A stretch of DNA of 64,000 nt from Bacillota bacterium (GTDB lineage: Bacteria > Bacillota > Sulfobacillia > JAJYWN01). Of the stretch, positions 32,863 through 42,892 are shown one piece after another. The notes below the pieces were generated by a model, which was not told the DNA's origin, searched no databases, and saw nothing but the letters and a program-made list of their open reading frames with translations. Position numbers and translations under genes: made by a program. The DNA lies in contig JAJYWN010000010.1 in assembly GCA_021791495.1 (NCBI GenBank), positions 25,448 through 89,447 on the forward strand, given 5' to 3'. Numbering within the stretch: position 1 is the first letter of the stretch; each line of letters opens with the position of its first letter.

Positions 32863-33895
32863 GGTCGATCAGGTGGTATCTACTGCGTAATCCAGAATCC
32901 GCACCGCCACGACCACGGACGCGGACGGCGACTCCGCCGTGGCCGCAGCCGCGGCCACAGTTGGGAATTCGTGCAAAACGCAGTTTGCGAAGGTACATTT
33001 ATTCCTCATGGGGCTTCGGGGAAGTGGGCCCGGCAGGGGGCCGAGGTCTATTGGCAGCCCAAAATGGTCACTGGAATGGGCTCCAGCAGATCATCGTTAG
33101 CCATTATGGTCAACTCGACCGGGGCCAATCGCGCCCGGGCTCCCGAAATGGGGAAAAAATGCCCTTTCCCAAACCGCCACATGCAGAGATTCCCACTCCG
33201 GCCGTACCCGGATTGTGCCCAGGAGAACTGAATCGTCGCCTCAAGACGAACTCCTGGAGAAAAGCGTGTGTCCGGAGAGGACATCGGTCGCTCGGGGGGC
33301 GTCTGCGGGGTGTCTGAGGCGTCGGCCCATGCGCCGATCGCCGGCTCCGGATCAGCCCTTCCTGTTTCGCTACCAGTATTACCGCAGATAGACGACGTTA
33401 CCCTCGTCCGGGCTTCTTTGACAATCGCTTGCCCAACCCCAACCGTTGAACAATGAGTTGCCATCAAGCACCCTCGCCACACCCCATCCAAACACGTTGG
33501 GGGTTAGTAACGACCCGGTGTCTCCTCCGGACACAAGGCCACGCTCCCATCTGTGTCTGGAGACATCAAAACAGTCGTAAGTGGCACAATCCCGCGGAAG
33601 CGAGGCGAGGAGGATCCGCAAATATCGGTCGGGGCAGCTCCGGGTAACCAGCCATGAGAAACCGGTCTCTTCGCCATCAAGCTACACTCCGGGCCGCTTG
33701 ACGCGGCCCGGAGTGTATTGAACTGCTGTTCTTCGGTTGTCGGTTCCGCATAGGCTTCCGCTTTACCGGGACGCGGTACCGGCGGTGCGGTACCAGCTGT
33801 GCGGCACCGGCGGCGCGTTGCCAGCGGCGCGTTGCGGCAGCTAGTCGCCGCGCGGCGTGCACCGTGTGGCGCGCCCGGCATGTTGGGTAAGCCGG
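32863..33895. other. 1-kb stretch without a convincing gene
   Basis: Composition is less GC rich than the flanks, and stops are frequent in all frames. Minus-strand frames at 33621-33379 (80 codons, TTG, no Shine-Dalgarno, ending DEGNVVYLR) and 33491-33048 (with a Trp/Phe/Gly-rich end) look protein-like in places but lack start signals, so they may be decayed remnants. A strong hairpin lies at 33684-33716. No tRNA or known riboswitch was recognised. Confidence 0.5.
33684..33716 (-). terminator. 14-bp perfect hairpin downstream of the opp operon
   Basis: ACACTCCGGGCCGC (33684-33697), 5-base loop, and its exact complement (33703-33716). It lies 180 bases past the oppF stop on the minus strand. 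U tracts on either side are poor, so efficiency is uncertain. Confidence 0.6.
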
Positions 33896-34924
33896 TCAAG
33901 AGACCCAGCAGGACACCAGGTGCCCCCCACCGCGGTCGGTCAGTTCGGGTTCTTTCTCCGCGCACTCCGGCTTGGCAAACCGGCAACGGGTCCGGAAGTG
34001 GCAGCCGCTGGGCGGATTGATGGGGCTGGGCACATCGCCCTCGAGAATGATGCGCTTGCGCTCCTCCTCCACCGACGGGTCGGGGATGGGGATGGCCGAC
34101 AAAAGGGCCTGGGTGTAAGGGTGCGTCGGGTGAGCGTACAGGTCGAAGCCGTTGGCCAACTCGACGATCTTCCCCAGGTACATCACGGCCACCCGGTTCG
34201 AAATGTGCTTCACCATGGCCAGGTCGTGGGCGATGAATAGGTAGGTCAGCCCCAGCTTTTGCTGGAGGTCCTGAAGCATATTCACCACCTGGGCCTGGAT
34301 AGATACATCCAGGGCCGAGATGGGCTCGTCGCAAATGATGAAATCGGGCTCGGCCGCCAAGGCCCGCGCCACGCCGATGCGCTGGCGCTGCCCCCCAGAG
34401 AACTCGTGCGGGAAACGGCTGGCGTGCTCGCGGTTAAGGCCGACCGTTTCCAGGAGTTCGAAAATGCGGTCCTTCCGCTGGTCCTTATTCTTGGCAAGAT
34501 GGTGGATGTCGATGGGCTCACCGATGATGTCGCCCACGGTCATACGAGGGTTCAGAGAGGCGTAAGGATCCTGGAAGATCATCTGGACCTTGCGCCGCGT
34601 CTCTCCCATCTTCGCCGCCGACGGGATCAGCTTCCCGTCGAAAAAGACTCTCCCGGAAGTGGGTTCGTACAGGCGGGCCACCGTACGTCCCACGGTGGTC
34701 TTCCCGCAGCCGCTTTCGCCCACCAAGCCCAACGTCTCCCCGCGGGCGATCTCGAAACTGACGTCGTCCACCGCCTGCACCCATTCCCGCTTGGCCACAA
34801 GGCTCAGGCCCGCCGCGGACACGGGGAACCATTTGCGCAGACTCTCCACCTTGACCAGCGGTTCCGCACCGGGCCGGGCGGCTTCCCCGAGGTCGTTGAT
34901 GCTCGCTTCTGCCCTCACGCTCAT
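33896..34924 (-). CDS. oppF: Oligopeptide ABC transporter ATPase OppF
   Basis: ATG at 34924 overlaps the oppD stop (ATGA). 342 residues. Walker [11 protein letters not shown]-loop [14 protein letters not shown], signature [16 protein letters not shown], Walker [13 protein letters not shown], and the OppF-type C-terminal oligopeptide domain with [17 protein letters not shown], a likely Fe-S or zinc Cys motif. It powers peptide import with OppD. Last gene of the operon. Confidence 0.92.
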   Translation of the reverse strand: MSVRAEASINDLGEAARPGAEPLVKVESLRKWFPVSAAGLSLVAKREWVQAVDDVSFEIARGETLGLVGESGCGKTTVGRTVARLYEPTSGRVFFDGKLIPSAAKMGETRRKVQMIFQDPYASLNPRMTVGDIIGEPIDIHHLAKNKDQRKDRIFELLETVGLNREHASRFPHEFSGGQRQRIGVARALAAEPDFIICDEPISALDVSIQAQVVNMLQDLQQKLGLTYLFIAHDLAMVKHISNRVAVMYLGKIVELANGFDLYAHPTHPYTQALLSAIPIPDPSVEEERKRIILEGDVPSPINPPSGCHFRTRCRFAKPECAEKEPELTDRGGGHLVSCWVS

Positions 34925-35937
34925 GCCGTCACCGCCTTCGGGATCGCCGAAACTTTCGGGGCCGCCGGATGCTGCAGCCAGCAAGACGCTAGGTGCGTGC
35001 TGCAACAATCAGACGTGAAGTAGGGCGGTTCCTCCGTCTGACAGATCTTCATCGCGTAGTCGCACCGGGGGTGGAAGCGGCAGCCGGTCGGGGGCTTGAG
35101 CAGGTCGGGTGGCTGCCCGTAGATTGGCACCAAACGCTGCTTGTCCGACTCATCTAGCCTGGGAACGGACTTCAGTAGGCCCCAGGTGTACGGGTGACGC
35201 GGGTCGGCGTATATCTCTTTCACCGGCCCATACTCCACGATCTTTCCGGCATACATCACAATGACCCTATCGGCCAGGCCGGCCACCACCCCAAGGTTAT
35301 GCGTGATGAGGATGATGGACGTCTTCGTCTCCCGGGCCAACTCCTTCAGGAGCTCGATGATCTGCGCCTGAATGGTCACGTCCAGAGAAGTCGTCGGCTC
35401 ATCGGCGATGATCAGTTTCGGGCGGCAGGAAAGGGCCATGGCGATCATGGCGCGTTGCCGCATACCGCCTGACAGTTGGTGAGGATATTGGGCCAGGCGT
35501 TTCTCCGGACTGGGGATACGCACCATTTCCAGGGACTCGATGGCGCGCTGCCGGGCTTTCGCCTTGTCCACGTTCTCATGCCGGACCACCGACTCCATTA
35601 GCTGATAGCCGATGGTCAGAACCGGGTTCAGGGATGTCATGGGGTCCTGGAAGATCATGCTGATATCCTTGCCCCGGACCTTCTGCATCTCTTTCTCTCT
35701 TAGTTTCAGCAAGTCACGGCCCGCCAGGATGACCTCGCCGGACATGATCTTCCCAGGCTCGGGGATCAAGCGCTGGATGGACATGGCCGTCACGCTCTTG
35801 CCGCAACCGGATTCGCCCACCACCGCCACCGCCTCGCCCAGGCCGACGTCGAAGGAGACACCATCCACGGCCTTGACCTCGCCGGCGTAGGTGAAGAAGG
35901 AAGTCTTCAGGTTCTTGACGCTGAGTAGGGTTTCCAT
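34921..35937 (-). CDS. oppD: Oligopeptide ABC transporter ATPase OppD
   Basis: ATG at 35937 with GGAGG about 11 bases upstream. 338 residues. Walker [12 protein letters not shown]-loop [15 protein letters not shown], signature [16 protein letters not shown], Walker [14 protein letters not shown]-loop ILITHNLGV, and the C-terminal [15 protein letters not shown] motif of OppD/DppD. Partner of OppF. It lies 15 bases after oppC. Confidence 0.92.
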   Translation of the reverse strand: METLLSVKNLKTSFFTYAGEVKAVDGVSFDVGLGEAVAVVGESGCGKSVTAMSIQRLIPEPGKIMSGEVILAGRDLLKLREKEMQKVRGKDISMIFQDPMTSLNPVLTIGYQLMESVVRHENVDKAKARQRAIESLEMVRIPSPEKRLAQYPHQLSGGMRQRAMIAMALSCRPKLIIADEPTTSLDVTIQAQIIELLKELARETKTSIILITHNLGVVAGLADRVIVMYAGKIVEYGPVKEIYADPRHPYTWGLLKSVPRLDESDKQRLVPIYGQPPDLLKPPTGCRFHPRCDYAMKICQTEEPPYFTSDCCSTHLASCWLQHPAAPKVSAIPKAVTA

Positions 35938-35952
35938 CGCAGTCCCCACCTC

Positions 35953-36891
35953 CTAGCGGCGCAGCCGCGGGTCAAGCGCGTCCCGCAGACCGTCGCCGAG
36001 GAAATTGAATGCCAGCATGGTGATACTGATGGCTAGAGCCGGGAACAGAGTCTGCCAAGGGTAAGAGGTCATTCCCCCCACGCCCTCGGACGCCATCACG
36101 CCCCAACTGGCGGCCGGGGCCTGAACGCCCAGGCCGATGAAGGAAAGCCAGGCCTCAGTGAAGATAGCCTGAGGAATGCCCAGGGTGAGAGTGACGATGA
36201 TGGGGCCCATGGTGTTCGGGATGAGGTGGCGCAAGAGCAACCGCCACTGGCTGGAGCCCACCATCCGGGCCGCCAGGACGAACTCCTGCTCTTTCAGGCT
36301 CAGGACCTGCCCACGGACGATACGGGCCATCCCCAACCAGTAGACCAGGCCCAGGGCTATGAAGATGTTCCATAAGCTCGAGCCCATGACCACCATCAGG
36401 AGGATGACCACCAACTGCAAGGGGATGCCGTAGATAATATCCACCACGCGCATCATGTAGTTGTCCACGCGACCGCCCGCCAGTCCGGAGATGCCGCCGT
36501 AGAGGGCGCCGACCCCGATGCTGATGACGCTGGCTACGATACCGACCTCGAGGCTGGTGCGACCGCCATAGAGCAGGCGCGTCAGTTCATCCCGTCCCAG
36601 GTGGTCCGTACCGAAAAGGTGGCCCTGCTGCCCCGGAGCCAGGTTGGTCTGGTCTAGGTTCTGACTGTAATAGGTATGTCCAGTGAAGAAGGGCCCGACG
36701 AAGGTCAGCAGTAGCAGGACGATGATGGTGTAGAAGCTGGCCATGGCCAGGAAGTTCTTCTTCAGCCGGCGCCAGGCGTCGGCCCAGTAAGTCGTCGGGG
36801 CGCGGACGATGAGGTTCTGCGCTTCGGGGATCGGCCCGACGTACTGGAAAGCGTCGCTGGGAAAATTGGTGACATTGTGTTCAGTCATCAT
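35953..36891 (-). CDS. oppC: Oligopeptide ABC transporter permease OppC
   Basis: ATG at 36891 follows GGGGGG at 8 bases. 312 residues: cytoplasmic N-terminus, first helix near 45-70, the OppC-type HLFGTDHLGRDELTRLLYGGRTSL segment, and the EAA loop in EFVLAARMVGSSQWRLLLRHLIPN. Six helices as usual. It forms the channel with OppB. Confidence 0.92.
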   Translation of the reverse strand: MMTEHNVTNFPSDAFQYVGPIPEAQNLIVRAPTTYWADAWRRLKKNFLAMASFYTIIVLLLLTFVGPFFTGHTYYSQNLDQTNLAPGQQGHLFGTDHLGRDELTRLLYGGRTSLEVGIVASVISIGVGALYGGISGLAGGRVDNYMMRVVDIIYGIPLQLVVILLMVVMGSSLWNIFIALGLVYWLGMARIVRGQVLSLKEQEFVLAARMVGSSQWRLLLRHLIPNTMGPIIVTLTLGIPQAIFTEAWLSFIGLGVQAPAASWGVMASEGVGGMTSYPWQTLFPALAISITMLAFNFLGDGLRDALDPRLRR

Positions 36892-36904
36892 CTGGTCTTC
36901 CCCC

Positions 36905-37843
36905 CTATTCCTTATGACCCGTCAGTTGAATGCGCGGGTCGAGGAAGCCGTAGACGATGTCGACCAACAGGTTCATCATCAGAAGGAAAGCCCCGTAAAA
37001 GATGGTCAGACCCAGCAGTACGGTATAGTCACGGTTGGTCACGCTCCAGACGTACTCGCGACCAAGACCGGGGATGGCGAAGATCTGCTCGATAACGAAG
37101 GTGCCGGTGAGGATACCGGCGATGAGAGGCCCGAGATAGGTCACCACCGGCATAATGGCGTTCTTCATGACGTGCCGCCAGACAACCTGAAGCTCCGAGA
37201 GCCCTTTCGAACGGGCCGTCTTGATATAGTCCTGACTGATGACGTCGAGAGTGGAAGATCGCATCAGCCGGGCGAAAGTGGCCAGCGGCAGCAGCGCCAA
37301 GGAGATAACGGGCATGACGGCCTGCTTCCAGGTCATACCCCACATGGCTGCCGGTAGCCAGTGCAGCTTCAGAGCCAGGACGTACATGAGCAACGGGGCT
37401 ACAATGAAGCTCGGCACCGAGACCCCGATGATAGCCACAAACATGGCGGCGTTATCTTGCCACTTGTTCTGCCTGAAGGCGGAAATCACCCCGGCGGGAA
37501 TCCCCACCAAAAGGGATAGGATGATCGAAAGAATACCGATTTCCGCGGAGACCGGGAATTCCCGGCGAATGAAATCATTGACGGTTTGCCCCTTGAACTT
37601 GTATGAAGGGCCGAGGTCCAACCGTATGACATTCCCGAGGTACCGGATGTACTGCTTCGGTAGGGGCTGGTCCAAACCGTACTTCTGCTCGAGGTTCCTC
37701 AGGATAGCTTCCGGGACCGCTTTCTCAGTGGCGAACGGTCCACCCGGAACAGCGTGCATCATGATGAAAGTGATGGTGATCAGCACCCAGAGGGCGATGA
37801 GTGCGGAGAAAAACCGTTGCAGGATGTAGCGGGCCAAACCCAT
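36905..37843 (-). CDS. oppB: Oligopeptide ABC transporter permease OppB
   Basis: ATG at 37843 sits next to GGGGGGAGGA; a TTG two codons later has better spacing and is possible. About 312 residues with the N-terminal YILQRFFSALIALWVLITITF helix, LDLGPSYKFKGQTV region, and EAA motif DYIKTARSKGLSELQVVWRHVMKN. Typical of the DppB/OppB family. Separated from oppA by an 85-base gap holding a strong hairpin. Confidence 0.92.
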   Translation of the reverse strand: MGLARYILQRFFSALIALWVLITITFIMMHAVPGGPFATEKAVPEAILRNLEQKYGLDQPLPKQYIRYLGNVIRLDLGPSYKFKGQTVNDFIRREFPVSAEIGILSIILSLLVGIPAGVISAFRQNKWQDNAAMFVAIIGVSVPSFIVAPLLMYVLALKLHWLPAAMWGMTWKQAVMPVISLALLPLATFARLMRSSTLDVISQDYIKTARSKGLSELQVVWRHVMKNAIMPVVTYLGPLIAGILTGTFVIEQIFAIPGLGREYVWSVTNRDYTVLLGLTIFYGAFLLMMNLLVDIVYGFLDPRIQLTGHKE

Positions 37844-37864
37844 TCCTCCCCCCCGTAGCGCCAT

Positions 37865-37906
37865 AGGAGGCGGCGCAAGCCCCGAAAAGGGCCGGCGCCG
37901 CCTCCT
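37865..37906 (-). terminator. Intercistronic hairpin between oppA and oppB
   Basis: AGGAGGCGGCG (37865-37875) pairs perfectly with CGCCGCCTCCT (37896-37906), with an inner GCCC/GGGC pair. Such hairpins protect the binding-protein message or cut read-through to the permease genes, giving more OppA than OppBCDF. Confidence 0.7.
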
Positions 37907-37928
37907 TGTGACGCTAATCTAGGGTTAC

Positions 37929-39599
37929 TTAGTGCTTGGCAATCCAGGCGTGCACGAAGTCCGTGTTGCCGATGGTGTTGATGGCCACCGACTTCACGTA
38001 GGGCTTCTGCAGGACGATGTGCACGTAGTAGTAGATCGGCGCGATGACCATGTCGTCGACCAGGATCTTCTCGGCCTTGTGCATGTTGTCCATCCGGACC
38101 TTCTGGTCGCCGGTCTTCTTCGCGGCGTTCAGGAGGTCATCGTAGGTCTTGTTGGCGTACTGCGGGTCGTTGTTGCCGTTGTCGGTCATGAACATGTCAA
38201 GGAAGGTCATAGGATCAACATAGTCACCGATCCAGCCGGCGCGGGCAACCTGGAAGTCGTGAGTCTTCGTACGGCTGGAGAGGTAGACGCCCCATTCCTG
38301 GGAGTTGAGCTTGATCTTTTCCTTCGGGATGTTCAGGCCCTTGGACCACATCTCCTGAATGGCCTCGGCGATCGTCTTGTGATTGGGGTTCGTGTTGTAG
38401 AGGATCTCGATGGTCGGGATCTTGCTCCGGTCCTTGTAGCCGGCGTCGTCTAGAAGCTTGTTGGCGGCGGCCAGGTCGTTGTCCTTATAGAAGTCGCCAC
38501 CAGTCTTCCGGAAGTCGCTGCCCGCGGTTGCATCGGGAATTCCAGGCGGGACGAAGGCCAAAGCGGGAATCTGGCCAGCCTTGAGAATCTTGTTGACAAT
38601 GTCGCCGCGGTTGATGGCCAGCGAGAACGCCTGACGGACTTTCGCATTGTCGAAAGGCGCCTTCTTGACGTTGAAGCTATAGTAGTAAGTCCCGAGGTAC
38701 GGGAGGATGGTCAGCTTGTTTTCCTTCTTCAGCCGGTCGATTTCGGCGGCAGGATAGCCCTCGGTGAAATCGGTCTGGCCGCTCTCCCACATGGTCAACT
38801 CGGTCTTGGAATCGTCGACTAGGGCGATGGTGATCTTCTTCAAGACGACGTCCTTGGCGTCCCAGTACTTCGTGTTCTTCTCCATGGTGATCATGCTCTT
38901 GTGGGTCCAGCCCGTCATCTTGAAGGGGCCGTTGGTCACGAAGTTGGCCGCCTCGGTGGCCCACTTGTCGCTACCCAGCTTCTCGACAGTGGCCCGGTGG
39001 ACCGGGAAGTAGGTCGGGAAGGAGGTGAGGCCGAGCCAGTAGGAGGCCGGCGCCGCCAGGGTGACCTGGAGGGTATAGTCGTCGACGACCTTGATACCCA
39101 CGGCGTCGAGGGCAGGCTTGATCTTAGCTTCGTCCTTCTTGGGGTCGAGGGTGTTGGCCGCTTCGGCGCCTTTGATGTAATACATCTGATAGGCGTACGG
39201 GGAACCGGTCCGCGGGTCGATGGCGCGCTTCCAGGACCACTCGAAGTCCTTCGCGGTGACGGGGTCGCCGTTGGTCCACTTGGCGTTCTTCCGGAGGTTG
39301 AACGTGTAGGTCAGAAGGTCGGCCGACACGGTCCACTTCTCAGCCACACCTTGATAGGGCTGGTTCTTATCGTCCATCCTGGTCAGGCCTTCGTACATCA
39401 TTGTGGCCACGTTGAACTCGGCGACGCCTTGCTGCATAGCCGGGTCCAAAGTCTCGGGTTCAGAAACACCCAGATCCATCTTCAGAGTCTGGTCCTTGGC
39501 CAGATCGCCGGTCACCTGAGCGGGCTTCTGCGCGCAACCGCTGAGGATGAGGGTGGCAGACATGACCACGACCAAAAGAATCAGTGCAAGCTTCTTCAT
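37929..39599 (-). CDS. oppA: Oligopeptide-binding lipoprotein OppA
   Basis: ATG at 39599; GGAGG is 13 bases upstream, a little far. 556 residues. Signal peptide with lipobox LILSGC (Cys near 22), then the family-5 binding fold: PETLDPAMQQGVAEFNVA, YTFNLRKNAKWTNGDPVTAKDFEWSWKRA, and NVKKAPFDNAKVRQAFSLAINR. Captures peptides for import. First gene of the operon and likely the highest expressed. Confidence 0.93.
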   Translation of the reverse strand: MKKLALILLVVVMSATLILSGCAQKPAQVTGDLAKDQTLKMDLGVSEPETLDPAMQQGVAEFNVATMMYEGLTRMDDKNQPYQGVAEKWTVSADLLTYTFNLRKNAKWTNGDPVTAKDFEWSWKRAIDPRTGSPYAYQMYYIKGAEAANTLDPKKDEAKIKPALDAVGIKVVDDYTLQVTLAAPASYWLGLTSFPTYFPVHRATVEKLGSDKWATEAANFVTNGPFKMTGWTHKSMITMEKNTKYWDAKDVVLKKITIALVDDSKTELTMWESGQTDFTEGYPAAEIDRLKKENKLTILPYLGTYYYSFNVKKAPFDNAKVRQAFSLAINRGDIVNKILKAGQIPALAFVPPGIPDATAGSDFRKTGGDFYKDNDLAAANKLLDDAGYKDRSKIPTIEILYNTNPNHKTIAEAIQEMWSKGLNIPKEKIKLNSQEWGVYLSSRTKTHDFQVARAGWIGDYVDPMTFLDMFMTDNGNNDPQYANKTYDDLLNAAKKTGDQKVRMDNMHKAEKILVDDMVIAPIYYYVHIVLQKPYVKSVAINTIGNTDFVHAWIAKH

Positions 39600-40044
39600 T
39601 AAGCTTACTCGGCCTCCTCTCAAAGCCTAAAACCACGACACGGCATCAAACGAAAAAAGGGCAGAACGAAAAAGGCGCCAAAGAGAAGAACTGCTCCGGT
39701 TTCACCCCCCTCAGAAGAAACGGGAACATCAGTTTAAATGATGGTATGGTCCGTTCATTGGTGAACCAATAGCACAGGCCTCGCCGAGGTACTAATAATT
39801 CGCGAACGACTTGACAGAAATCCTTCCGTTTCAGCGAGCAAGATGAACAATAATCTTGCCCTAGCAGGTGTATTATGGGCTGATTACCTCGCCTGGCTGG
39901 CAGATGCCATTTCCAGGATTATCTGCGCGTCAAACTCGGCTTCTTCCTTGGTTAACAGAACGGGGTCTCCGGATTCCTTCTAACAGTGCCTGACTGCCGC
40001 CTAACCGCCGTCTGACCGTTTCTTTCGTCTATGGAAGGGAAACT
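39600..40044. other. Divergent intergenic region between oppA and the histidine kinase
   Basis: 445 bases, more A/T rich than the rest of the window, as expected for a control region. It carries the palindrome at 39757-39770. A TTGACA at about 39811 has no good partner -10 at 16-18 bases, and no promoter pair is assigned. No gene was seen. Confidence 0.6.
39757..39770. promoter_or_regulatory. Palindrome ATTGGT-GA-ACCAAT, candidate operator
   Basis: Perfect 6-2-6 palindrome about 160 bases upstream of oppA. Size and symmetry fit a dimeric repressor or activator; the regulator is not known. Confidence 0.45.
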
Positions 40045-41784
40045 ATGGAGGATGCCGAAGCCCCTAGCATTCGTATCATCCGAACTCACTCATCCTTCGC
40101 CGCAGCACCTTCACCCAAACCCCAGGCAACGGGGAGGCCTGGGTTGCAGTCTCCGAACGACGCCCGCCGGAAAGGCCGCATAAACGGACGGCCCGGCGTC
40201 GACCGTGCATGCGAAGATGCAGGGGGGAGGAACGCGGCAGTGGGTGCTGGGGGGGTCGACTCAGGAACGGAATCGCTCTTCTTGCCACTCGTGGACTCCA
40301 TGCCCATCCCTCTCGCCTTGGCCAGCTTTCCCGATCTCGTCCTCGTCTTTCTTAACCCGGCGGCTCTGGCCCTCGCCGGCGCGCTGGCCGGAAAGAAGGT
40401 GGAGTTAGCCGACCTGCTGGGCCGCCCGGTCCTTGAGGGGCTTCCGTTCATGGACGGGAAGGGGCTCATGGAGTTCTTCTCCTCTGTGGGAAATAGCGGC
40501 GTGGCCGGCAGCATCGGGCCCGTCGAGTTCCACCTGCCTGGAGGAGAGACCCGCTGTCTGAACCTGCAGGTCTATCCACTCACGACCAAGGACGACCACG
40601 TCACCCATGTGGCCGGTACGGCTTTCGATGTCACCGCTGAGGTGCTGGCCGACCGCGAGAGATTGGCCGCCCTGACCCGTGAAAAGGCGGCGCGCGAGGA
40701 GGCAGAGCGCCAATCCGCGGAGATCCGGGCGCTGCTGGCCAGCCTCTCCGAAGGAGTCACCATCCGCGACGGGGAAGGACGCCTCGTGTGGCGGAATGAG
40801 AAAGCGGCGGAGATCACCGGGGTCCCCTACGGGGACTCCACTCTATACAGCAAGCTCCGGGAGGAGCGCTTCAGTGAGGTGGACGGCTCACCCGTGCCTC
40901 CCGAGCGCCGCCCTTTTGACGCCCTCCAGAGAGGAGAGGACCTGGTTGACCGGGAGCTGTTCTACCACAGGCCCTCGGGCGAGCGGCGACGCCTGACGTT
41001 TCATGGTGCCAGCATCAAGGATGGACAAGGGAAAGTTCACCTCACCGTGGCCACCTTCCATGACGTCACCGAATTGCGCCAGTTGGAGGCCGCGAAAGAT
41101 CAGTTCATGCAGGTTATCGCCCACGAACTCCGCAACCCCTTGGCCGCGGCCATGGGACTGATCCAGTTGGTGGCCCGCGGCAGCGACATTGGCGACATCC
41201 CCCGGCGCCGCCTAGAGCAAGGCATGACCGAACTGAAGAAAATGGGTGCCTTGATCGACGATATTCTCACCGGCTACCGGGTGAGTTCGGGCCGGCTGCC
41301 TCTGCAGCTCAGCAAGATGAATTTCGTCGACGCGGTGCGCGAATCGGTGGACTCGTTCCTCAGCGGAGGGGCGACCGACCACCGCATTGCGGCGGTTTAC
41401 TCGGACCGGCGGACCATTCCGGTCGATGGGGATTCCCGGAGACTGATGCAGGTGATCACCAACCTCCTGAGTAACGCCGCCAAATACTCACCACCAAATA
41501 CCACGATCAGCCTGACGGTGGACCCGCGGGCAGATCATGTCATACTAAAGGTCGAGGACCAGGGAATTGGAATCCCTCCGGGAGAACTGGAGGCGGTTTT
41601 CCAGGGGTTCTACCGCGCGACCAACCTGTCCGACCGGCAGGGCGGCGGTGTGGGGCTGGGGCTTTATATCAGTCGCGATATCGCCCGCCGGCATGGGGGA
41701 AACCTCTGGGCCGAAAACCGGCCGGCCGGGGGAACCAGCATGAAGCTGAAACTGCCGCTGGTGAAGAATGGACCGGTCACATAG
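40045..41784 (+). CDS. Soluble PAS-domain sensor histidine kinase (orphan)
   Basis: ATG at 40045 with GGAAGG upstream. 579 residues, no membrane helix. N-terminal 75 residues are low complexity; PAS-like domains at about 80-200 and 225-345 (ALLASLSEGVTIRDGEGRLVWRNE); then HisKA with the phospho-accepting His in QVIAHELRNPLAAAMG, and HATPase_c with N box NLLSNAAKYSPP, G1 VEDQGIGIPPGE and G2 GVGLGLYI. It would sense a cytoplasmic signal such as redox or a ligand. No response regulator gene is adjacent; sporulation-type phosphorelay kinases are also orphans in Bacillota. Confidence 0.88.
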   Translation: MEDAEAPSIRIIRTHSSFAAAPSPKPQATGRPGLQSPNDARRKGRINGRPGVDRACEDAGGRNAAVGAGGVDSGTESLFLPLVDSMPIPLALASFPDLVLVFLNPAALALAGALAGKKVELADLLGRPVLEGLPFMDGKGLMEFFSSVGNSGVAGSIGPVEFHLPGGETRCLNLQVYPLTTKDDHVTHVAGTAFDVTAEVLADRERLAALTREKAAREEAERQSAEIRALLASLSEGVTIRDGEGRLVWRNEKAAEITGVPYGDSTLYSKLREERFSEVDGSPVPPERRPFDALQRGEDLVDRELFYHRPSGERRRLTFHGASIKDGQGKVHLTVATFHDVTELRQLEAAKDQFMQVIAHELRNPLAAAMGLIQLVARGSDIGDIPRRRLEQGMTELKKMGALIDDILTGYRVSSGRLPLQLSKMNFVDAVRESVDSFLSGGATDHRIAAVYSDRRTIPVDGDSRRLMQVITNLLSNAAKYSPPNTTISLTVDPRADHVILKVEDQGIGIPPGELEAVFQGFYRATNLSDRQGGGVGLGLYISRDIARRHGGNLWAENRPAGGTSMKLKLPLVKNGPVT

Positions 41785-41841
41785 CTTACAACCAACTTCC
41801 GGGCACGGCCCGTCGATGCCCTGGTCCTTTGGAGGAGAGGT

Positions 41842-42879
41842 TTGGTGGAGCTACCCGAAAGTCTGCGGGCGGCCCTGGAGGACGAGCTTTCGTCGTTAGC
41901 CCCGAAGCGAGTCGCCGCGCTGACCGCAGCTCTTTCCCAACGCTATCGCTCGGCGGCGTCGAACCTGGCCACGTCCACCGGGAGCAGTTTCGTACCATCT
42001 CCCGGAGATGTCGCCGCCTACGCCGCCTACCGGATACCGGCCACTTTCGCCGCGGTGGCGGCGGTCCTAAAGGAAGTACGGGAACGGCTGCCGGGCTGGG
42101 AGCCACGGAGCTTGCTAGACGCCGGGGCGGGACCCGGGACGGTCGCCTGGGCGGCCGCCGCGGTCTGGCCGGGCCTGGCAAAGGCGACCCTAGTGGAACG
42201 CGAATCCGGAATGATCGCTTTGGGGCGCCGGCTGGCGGCCCGCGCGGCTTCGGACCTTGTCCGTGACGCTACCTGGCTCCAAGTGGACCTGACCGGCTCA
42301 TGGCCGGACGTCTCCCCCCACGACTTGGTGGTGCTGTCCTATGTCCTCGGCGAGATCCAGCCGGGACGCGCGGAGGCCCTCGTCAACCAGTTGTGGGAGA
42401 TGACGGGTGGCGCGCTGATCCTCGTGGAGCCCGGGACCCAATCCGGGCACGCGCGCATCCGCCAGGCACGGGAGTGGCTTGCGGGGGCGGTGATCGGGGC
42501 TACGGTAGTCGGGGCTACGGTGATCGCCCCTTGCCCGCACGGGGGACCCTGCCCCATGGGTGCGGACGATTGGTGCCATTTCGCCCAGCGCGTAGCACGC
42601 TCCAGGCTCCACCGCCAGGCCAAGGGCGGCGAACTGTCCTACGAGGACGAGAAGTTCAGCTACGTAGCGGTATCACGCCCAGGCTTGCCGGCCGCTCCGG
42701 TTCGGGCACGCGTCCTTCGCCATCCCCAGGTCCGGAGTGGGCATATCCGTCTTGAGCTCTGCTCGGCTACCGGCGGGTTGACCAGCGAGATCGTCACTCG
42801 AAAGGACCGTGAACGGTTCAAGGAGGCGCGCGACTTGCGGTGGGGCTCGGGCATCCAATGGTCTGAAGCGGGCTGGTAG
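41842..42879 (+). CDS. Rsm22-family small-subunit rRNA methyltransferase-like protein
   Basis: TTG at 41842 follows GGAGG at 6 bases (GTG next is possible). 345 residues. SAM site LLDAGAGPGTVAWAAAA, and the Rsm22 hallmark cysteine block APCPHGGPCPMGADDWCHFAQRVARS with KGGELSYEDEKFSYVAVSR. In mitochondria Rsm22/METTL17 associates with the small ribosomal subunit and binds an Fe-S cluster through such cysteines. The bacterial homologue probably acts on 16S rRNA or in 30S assembly; this is inferred. Confidence 0.85.
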   Translation: MVELPESLRAALEDELSSLAPKRVAALTAALSQRYRSAASNLATSTGSSFVPSPGDVAAYAAYRIPATFAAVAAVLKEVRERLPGWEPRSLLDAGAGPGTVAWAAAAVWPGLAKATLVERESGMIALGRRLAARAASDLVRDATWLQVDLTGSWPDVSPHDLVVLSYVLGEIQPGRAEALVNQLWEMTGGALILVEPGTQSGHARIRQAREWLAGAVIGATVVGATVIAPCPHGGPCPMGADDWCHFAQRVARSRLHRQAKGGELSYEDEKFSYVAVSRPGLPAAPVRARVLRHPQVRSGHIRLELCSATGGLTSEIVTRKDRERFKEARDLRWGSGIQWSEAGW

Positions 42880-42892
42880 CCGGCGCCGGCCG

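Noticed and set aside
33048..33621. Two minus-strand frames in the gene-poor stretch
   Set aside because: No start signals, frames overlap each other, no family recognised; reported only as possible remnants.
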